Source: Loxodes magnus (taxonomy: Eukaryota > Ciliophora > Karyorelictea > Loxodida > Loxodidae). Taken from it: DNA of 64,000 nucleotides. This document shows, piece by piece, positions 57,394 through 64,000 of this stretch; positions within the stretch are counted from its first letter, which is position 1; every line of letters starts with the position of its first letter. Below the pieces are notes generated by a model, which had not been told where the DNA came from, did no database searches, and saw only the letters and a program-made list of their open reading frames with translations. The stretch is from contig CAMPDV010001808.1 in the NCBI GenBank assembly GCA_946699065.1, forward strand, positions 26,934 to 90,933, read 5' to 3'. A program made the position numbers and the translations under genes.

Positions 57394-59280
57394 CTCTAAA
57401 ATACATTTATGATTAGATTCGATTTTAATATTTTTATTTTCGACTTCTCATTTTTACTCTTTGAATATTCTTTTGATTAATTTCTAAATTTTTAAATTAT
57501 CTTTATTCTCTCTAAATACATTTATGAACATTTTTCGTCTTTACACTTTTCTTTATTTTCGACTTCTCATTTTTACTCTTTGAATATTCTTTTGATTAAT
57601 TTCTAAATTTTTAAATATCTTTATTCTTACTAAAATTCATTTATGAACATTTTTCGTCTTTACACTTTTCTTTATTTTCGACTTCTCATTTTTACTCTTT
57701 GAATATTCTTTTGATTAATTTCTAAATTTTTAAATATCTTTATTATTAATAAAATACATTTATGAACATTTTTCGTCTTTACACTTTTCTTTTTTTTGTA
57801 CTTCTCATTTTTACTCTTTGAATATTCTTTTGATTAATTTCGAGATTTTTAAATATCTTTATTCTTTCTAAAATACATTTATGAACATTTTTCGTCTTTA
57901 CACTTTTCTTTATTTTCGACTTCTCATTTTTACTCTTTGAATATTCTTTTGATTAATTTCTAAATTTTTAAATATCTTTATTCTCTCTAAAATACATTTA
58001 TGAACATTTTTCGTCTTTACACTTTTCTTTATTTTCGACTTCTCATTTTTACTCTTTGAATATTCTTTTGATTAATTTCGAAATTTTTAAATATCTTTAT
58101 TCTCTCTAAAATACATTTATGAACATTTTTCGTCTTCACACTTTTCTTTATTTTCGATTTCTCATTTTTACTCTTTGAATATTCTTTTGATTAATTTCGA
58201 AATTTTTAAATATCTTTATTCTCTCTAAAATACATTTATGAACATTTTTCGTCTTTACACTTTTCTTTATTTTCGACTTCTCATTTTTACTCTTTGAATA
58301 TTCTTTTGATTAATTTCGAAATTTTTAAATATCTTTATTCTTTCTAAAATGCATTTATGATTAATTTCGAGTTAAACTTTTCTTTATTTTCGATTTCTCA
58401 TTTGACTCTTTGAATATTCTTTTGATTAATTTCGAAATTTTTAAATATCTTTATTCTCTCTAAAATACATTTATGAACATTTTTCGTCTTTACACTTTTC
58501 TTTATTTTCGACTTCTCATTTTTACTCTTTGAATATTCTTTTGATTAATTTCGAAATTATTAAATATCTTTATTCTCTCTAAAATAAATTTATGAACATT
58601 TTTCTCTTTACACTTTTCTTTATTTTCGACTTCTCATTTTTACTCTTTGAATATTCTTTTAATTAATTTCTAAATTTTTAAATATCTTTAATCTTTCCAA
58701 AATACATTTATGAACATTTTTCGTCTTTACACTTTTCTTTATTTTCGACTTCTCATTTTTACTCTTTGAATATTCTTTTGATTAATTTCTAAATTTTTAA
58801 ATATCTTTATTCTCTAAAATACATTTATGAACATTTTTCGTCTTTACACTTTTCTTTATTTTCGACTTCTCATTTTTACTCTTTGAATATTCTTTTGATT
58901 AATTTCTAAATTTTTAAATATCTTTATTCTCTCTAAAATACATTTATGAACATTTTTCGTCTTTACACTTACTTTATTTTCGACTTCTCATTTTTACTCT
59001 TTGAATATTCTTTTGATTAATTTCTAAATTTTTAAATATCTTTATTCTCTCTAAAATACATTTATGAACATTTTTCGTCTTTACACTTTTCTTTATTTTC
59101 GACTTCTCATTTTACTCTTTGAATATTCTTTATTACCTTCGAAATTTTTAAATATCTTTATTCTCTCTAAAATACATTTATGAACATTTTTCTCTTTACA
59201 CTTTTCTTTATTTTCGACTTCTCAATTTTACTCTTTGAATATTCTTTTAATTAATTTCTAAATTTTTAAATATCTTTATT

Positions 59281-62200
59281 CTCTCTAAAATACATTTATG
59301 AACATTTTTCGTCTTTACACTTACTTTATTTTCGACTTCTCATTTTTACTCTTTGAATATTCTTTTGATTAATTTCTAAATTTTTAAATATCTTTATTCT
59401 CTCTAAAATACATTTATGATTAATTTCGTCCTTACACTTTTCTTTATTTTCGACTTCTCATTTTTACTCTTTGAATTTTCTTTTGATTAATTTCTAAATT
59501 TTTAAATATCTTTATTCTCTCTAAAATACATTTATGAACATTTTTCTCTTTACACTTTTCTTTATTTTCGACTTCTCAATTTTACTCTTTGAATATTCTT
59601 TTAATTAATTTCTAAATTTTTAAATATCTTTATTCTCTCTAAAATACATTTATGAACATTTTTCGTCCTTACACTTACTTTATTTTCGACTTCTCATTTT
59701 TACTCTTTGAATATTCTTTTGATTAATTTCGAAATTTTTAAATATAATTATTCTTACTAAAATACATTTATGATTAATTTCGTCTTTGCACTTTTCTTTA
59801 TTTTCGACTTCTCATTTTTACTCTTTGAATATTCTTTTGATTAATTTCGAAATTTTTAAATATCTTTATTCTCTCTAAAATACATTTATGAACATTTTTC
59901 TCTTTACACTTTTCTTTATTTTCGACTTCTCATTTTTACTCTTTGAATATTCTTTTGATTAATTTCGAAATTTTTAAATATCTTTATTCTCTCTAAAATA
60001 CATTTATGAACATTTTTCAACCTTACACTTTTCTTTATTTTCGACTTCTCATTTTTACTCTTTGAATATTCTTTTGATTAATTTCGAAATTTTTAAATAT
60101 CTTTATTCTCTCTAAAATACATTTATGAACATTTTTCGTCCTTACACTTACTTTATTTTCGACTTCTCATTTTTACTCTTTGAATATTCTTTTGATTAAT
60201 TTCGAAATTTTTAAATATAATTATTCTTACTAAAATACATTTATGATTAATTTCGTCTTTGCACTTTTCTTTATTTTCGACTTCTCATTTTTACTCTTTG
60301 AATATACTTTTTATTAATTTCTAAATTTTTAAATATCTTTATTCTCTCTAAAATACATTTATGAACATTTTTCTCTTTACACTTTTCTTTATTTTCGACT
60401 TCTCATTTTTACTCTTTGAATTTTCTTTTGATTAATTTCTAAATTTTTAAATATCTTTATTCTCTCTAAAATACATTTATGAACATTTTTCTCTTTACAC
60501 TTTTCTTTATTTTCGACTTCTCAATTTTACTCTTTGAATATTCTTTTAATTAATTTCTAAATTTTTAAATATCTTTATTCTCTCTAAAATACATTTATGA
60601 ACATTTTTCGTCCTTACACTTACTTTATTTTCGACTTCTCATTTTTACTCTTTGAATATTCTTTTGATTAATTTCGAAATTTTTAAATATCTTTATTCTT
60701 TCTAAAATACATTTATGAACATTTTTCGTCTTTACACTTTTCTTTATTTTCGACTTCTCATTTTTACTCTTTGAATATTCTTTTGATTAATTTCTAAATT
60801 TTTAAATATCTTTATTCTCTCTAAAATACATTTATGAACATTTTTCGTCTTTACACTTTTATTTATTTTCGACTTCTCATTTGACTCTTTGAATATTCTT
60901 TTTATTAATTTCGAAATTTTTAAATATCTTTATTCTCTCTAAAGTACATTTATGAACATTTTTCGTCCTTACACTTTTCTTTATTTTCGACTTCTCATTT
61001 TTACTCTTTGAATATTCTTTTGATAAATTTCTAAATTTTTAAATATCTTTATTCTTTCCAAAATACATTTATGAACATTTTTCGTCTTTACACTTTTATT
61101 TATTTTCGACTTCTCATTTGACTCTTTGAATATTCTTTTTATTAATTTCGAAATTTTTAAATATCTTTATTCTCTCTAAAATACATTTATGATTAGATTC
61201 GATTTTAATATTTTTATTTTCGACTTCTCATTTTTACTCTTTGAATTTTCTTTTGATTAATTTCTAAATTTTTAAATTATCTTTATTCTCTCTAAAATAC
61301 ATTTATGAACATTTTTCGTCTTTACACTTTTCTTTATTTTCGACTTCTCATTTTTACTCTTTGAATATTCTTTTGATTAATTTCGAAATTTTTAAATATC
61401 TTTATTCTCTCTAAAATAAATTTATGAACATTTTTCGTCTTTACACTTTTCTTTATTTTCGACTTCTCATTTTTACTCTTTGAATATTCTTTTGATTAAT
61501 TTCTAAATTTTTAAATATCTTTATTCTCTCTAAAATACATTTATGAACATTTTTCGTCTTTACACTTACTTTATTTTCGACTTCTCATTTTTACTCTTTG
61601 AATATTCTTTTGATTAATTTCTAAATTTTTAAATATCTTTATTCTCTCTAAAATACATTTATGATTAATTTCGTCCTTACACTTTTCTTTATTTTCGACT
61701 TCTCATTTTTACTCTTTGAATTTTCTTTTGATTAATTTCTAAATTTTTAAATATCTTTATTCTCTCTAAAATACATTTATGAACATTTTTCTCTTTACAC
61801 TTTTCTTTATTTTCGACTTCTCAATTTTACTCTTTGAATATTCTTTTAATTAATTTCTAAATTTTTAAATATCTTTATTCTCTCTAAAATACATTTATGA
61901 ACATTTTTCGTCCTTACACTTACTTTATTTTCGACTTCTCATTTTTACTCTTTGAATATTCTTTTGATTAATTTCGAAATTTTTAAATATAATTATTCTT
62001 ACTAAAATACATTTATGATTAATTTCGTCTTTGCACTTTTCTTTATTTTGACTTCTCATTTTTACTCTTTGAATATACTTTTTATTAATTTCTAAATTTT
62101 TAAATATCTTTATTCTCTCTAAAATACATTTATGAACATTTTTCTCTTTACACTTTTCTTTATTTTCGACTTCTCATTTTTACTCTTTGAATATTCTTTT

Positions 62201-63540
62201 GATTAATTTCGAAATTTTTAAATATCTTTATTCTCTCTAAAATACATTTATGAACATTTTTCAACCTTACACTTTTCTTTATTTTCGACTTCTCATTTTT
62301 ACTCTTTGAATATTCTTTTGATTAATTTCGAAATTTTTAAATATCTTTATTCTCTCTAAAATACATTTATGAACATTTTTCTCTTTACACTTTTCTTTAT
62401 TTTCGACTTCTCATTTTTACTCTTTGAATATTCTTTTGATTAATTTCTAAATTTTTAAATATCTTTATTCTCTCTAAAATACATTTATGAACATTTTTCG
62501 TCTTTACACTTACTTTATTTTCGACTTCTCATTTTTACTCTTTGAATATTCTTTTGATTAATTTCTAAATTTTTAAATATCTTTATTCTCTCTAAAATAC
62601 ATTTATGATTAATTTCGTCCTTACACTTTTCTTTATTTTCGACTTCTCATTTTTACTCTTTGAATATACTTTTTATTAATTTCTAAATTTTTAAATTATC
62701 TTTATTCTTTCCAAAATACATTTATGAACATTTTTCGTCTTTACACTTTTCTTTATTTTCGACTTCTCAATTTTACTCTTTGAATATTCTTTTAATTAAT
62801 TTCTAAATTTTTAAATATCTTTATTCTCTCTAAAATACATTTATGAACATTTTTCGTCCTTACACTTACTTTATTTTCGACTTCTCATTTTTACTCTTTG
62901 AATATTCTTTTGATTAATTTCGAAATTTTTAAATTATCTTTATTCTCTCTAAAATACATTTATGAACATTTTTCGTCTTTACACTTTTCTTTATTTTCGA
63001 CTTCTCATTTTTACTCTTTGAATATACTTTTTATTAATTTCTAAATTTTTAAATTATCTTTATTCTTTCCAAAATACATTTATGAACATTTTTCGTCTTT
63101 ACACTTTTATTTATTTTCGACTTCTCATTTGACTCTTTGAATATTCTTTTTATTAATTTCGAAATTTTTAAATATCTTTATTCTCTCTAAAGTACATTTA
63201 TGAACATTTTTCGTCTTTACACTTTTCTTTATTTTCGACTTCTCATTTTTACTCTTTGAATATTCTTTTGATAAATTTCTAAATTTTTAAATATCTTTAT
63301 TCTTTCCAAAATACATTTATGAACATTTTTCGTCTTTACACTTTTATTTATTTTCGACTTCTCATTTGACTCTTTGAATATTCTTTTTATTAATTTCGAA
63401 ATTTTTAAATATCTTTATTCTCTCTAAAGTACATTTATGAACATTTTTCAACATTACACTTTTCTTTATTTTCGACTTCTCATTTTTACTCTTTGAATAT
63501 TCTTTTGATTAATTTCGAAATTTTTAAATATCTTTATTCT
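59281..63540 (+). repeat. Nineteen-unit mosaic duplication, period about 2245 bp
   Basis: About 59281-59820 matches 61526-62065 at 2245 bp, including a tttttctctt unit (59541 and 61786), ctcaattttac and tttgcac (59781 and 62026). About 60841-61170 matches 63089-63418 at 2248 bp, including acttttattta with ctcatttgactc, ctctctaaagtac (aaagtac at 60941 and 63189) and tgataaattt. Between these the order differs, and parts instead match at about 1772 bp. The copies are thus mosaic. A third aaagtac junction follows at about 63427. Confidence 0.7.
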
Positions 63541-64000
63541 CTCTAAAATACATTTATGATTAATTTCGTTTTTACACTTTTCTTTATTTTCGACTTCTCA
63601 TTTTTACTCTTTGAATATTCTTTTGATTAATTTCTAAATTTTTAAATATCTTTATTCTCTCTAAAATACATTTATGATTAGATTCGATTTTAATATTTTT
63701 ATTTTCGACTTCTCATTTTTACTCTTTGAATTTTCTTTTGATTAATTTCTAAATTTTTAAATATCTTTATTCTCTAAAATACATTTATGAACATTTTTCG
63801 TCTTTACACTTTTCTTTATTTTCGACTTCTCATTTTTACTCTTTGAATATTCTTTTGATTAATTTCGAAATTTTTAAATATCTTTATTCTCTCTAAAATA
63901 CATTTATGAACATTTTTCGTCTTTACACTTTTCTTTATTTTCGACTTCTCATTTTTACTCTTTGAATATTCTTTTGATTAATTTCGAAATTTTTAAATAT

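Larger units (their letters stand above)
1..64000 (+). repeat. 118-bp AT-rich satellite array filling the whole window
   Basis: The unit starting at base 1 (tactaaaatac) recurs at 119 and 237 and then without a break to the last base, about 540 copies. All copies read in the same direction; I found no inverted block and no unrelated insertion. Recognisable boxes in order within the unit are: tactaaaatac (1-11), atttatg (12-18), a variable box (gattaatttcgtc or alternatives), tttacactttt, ctttattttcgac, ttctcatttttactc, tttgaatattc, ttttgattaattt (81-93), ctaaattttt and aaatatctttattct. GC is about 19%, and C outnumbers G about 17 to 5 on this strand. Stop codons occur in all frames, so no protein is encoded. 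The array is eukaryotic satellite DNA by structure. Whether it is centromeric, pericentromeric or subtelomeric cannot be told from the sequence alone. No stretch of 300 bases holds anything other than this repeat. Confidence 0.98.
50000..64000 (+). repeat. Array domain 5: S119-rich with tctctaaaa junctions
   Basis: S119 is the main class, junctions are mostly tctctaaaa, and cgaaattt tails are frequent. Local variants are cttgacac (about 49.25-56.5 kb), tttttctctttacac lacking the first CpG (about 56.8-62.4 kb), tttttcaacc (55881, 60019, 62262, related form at 63449) and gaatatac (60300, 62071, 62662, 63020). Typical S114 is absent. Periods of 2608, 2018 and about 2245 bp are present. The array runs off the window end inside a unit. 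Confidence 0.7.

Noticed and set aside
1..64000. CRISPR array
   Set aside because: The repeat is continuous with no unique spacers between copies, the unit is 113-119 bp, and there are no cas genes.
1..64000. CENP-B box
   Set aside because: The ttcg boxes superficially resemble the start of the mammalian CENP-B box, but the required CGGG half is absent. I saw no run of three G in the window.
1..64000. Telomeric or mobile-element sequence
   Set aside because: No short G-rich telomere-type repeats, no terminal inverted repeats, no target-site duplications and no coding remnants of transposases or reverse transcriptases were seen.
1..64000. Promoter-like TATA and AT-rich boxes
   Set aside because: Such matches occur in every unit by composition alone and are not tied to any gene, so they carry no information here.
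1..64000. Naming the organism or a known satellite family
   Set aside because: The unit does not match any satellite I can recall with confidence. Base composition and repeat structure alone do not identify a taxon.
1..64000. Nucleosome-phasing role from the 118-bp period
   Set aside because: The period is shorter than a nucleosome core (about 147 bp) and does not equal a usual nucleosome repeat. Without chromatin data the idea has no support.

Overview
The window is one uninterrupted tandem satellite array. From base 1 to base 64000 the same AT-rich unit of about 118 bp repeats head to tail, roughly 540 times, always in the same orientation. I see no gene, RNA gene, transposon, telomeric repeat or unique spacer, and neither array edge lies inside the window. 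Base composition of a typical unit, counted by hand from a consensus, is about 65 T, 31 A, 17 C and 5 G. That is roughly 19% GC, with the plus strand strongly pyrimidine-rich. The array size, the head-to-tail order, the layered multi-unit duplications and the lack of coding capacity fit eukaryotic heterochromatin, such as a centromeric, pericentromeric or subtelomeric satellite block. I do not recognise the satellite and cannot name the organism.

Units fall into a few length classes. The classes are set mainly by the sequence after the conserved 'ttatga' box. S118 has gattaatttcgtc. S119 has gaacatttttcgtc, one base longer. S114 has gattagattctatttt, one CpG lost and 4 bp shorter. S113 is like S114 but has taaatctac. 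A rare 115-bp form has gattagattcgatttt and keeps the second CpG. Smaller linked variants occur at the unit junction (tactaaaa, tctctaaaa, tttctaaga, ttaataaaa, tttccaaaa) and in the tail (ctaaattt, ctaaactt, cgaaattt, ctaagttt, ctaaactatt).

Layout by region, with fuzzy edges: 1-9.4 kb is S118 mixed with S114. 9.4-22.5 kb is rich in S119 and ends in a seemingly perfect 1650-bp tandem duplication. 22.5-42.4 kb is S118 with S114, and the S113 class is confined to about 25.9-40.5 kb, with nested 1280, 2224, 1402 and 3626 bp periods. 42.4-50 kb is dominated by a 2477-bp higher-order repeat. 50-64 kb is rich in S119 again, with tctctaaaa junctions and frequent AATTTCGAAATT palindromes, and shows 2608, 2018 and about 2245 bp periods.

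There are no genes to work together here. The biology visible is array evolution: point variants, block duplication by unequal exchange, and local homogenisation. The points most worth checking are the nested higher-order duplications, the sharply localised variant classes, and a hint that the 118-bp unit is itself an old, imperfect duplication (67 + 51 bp).
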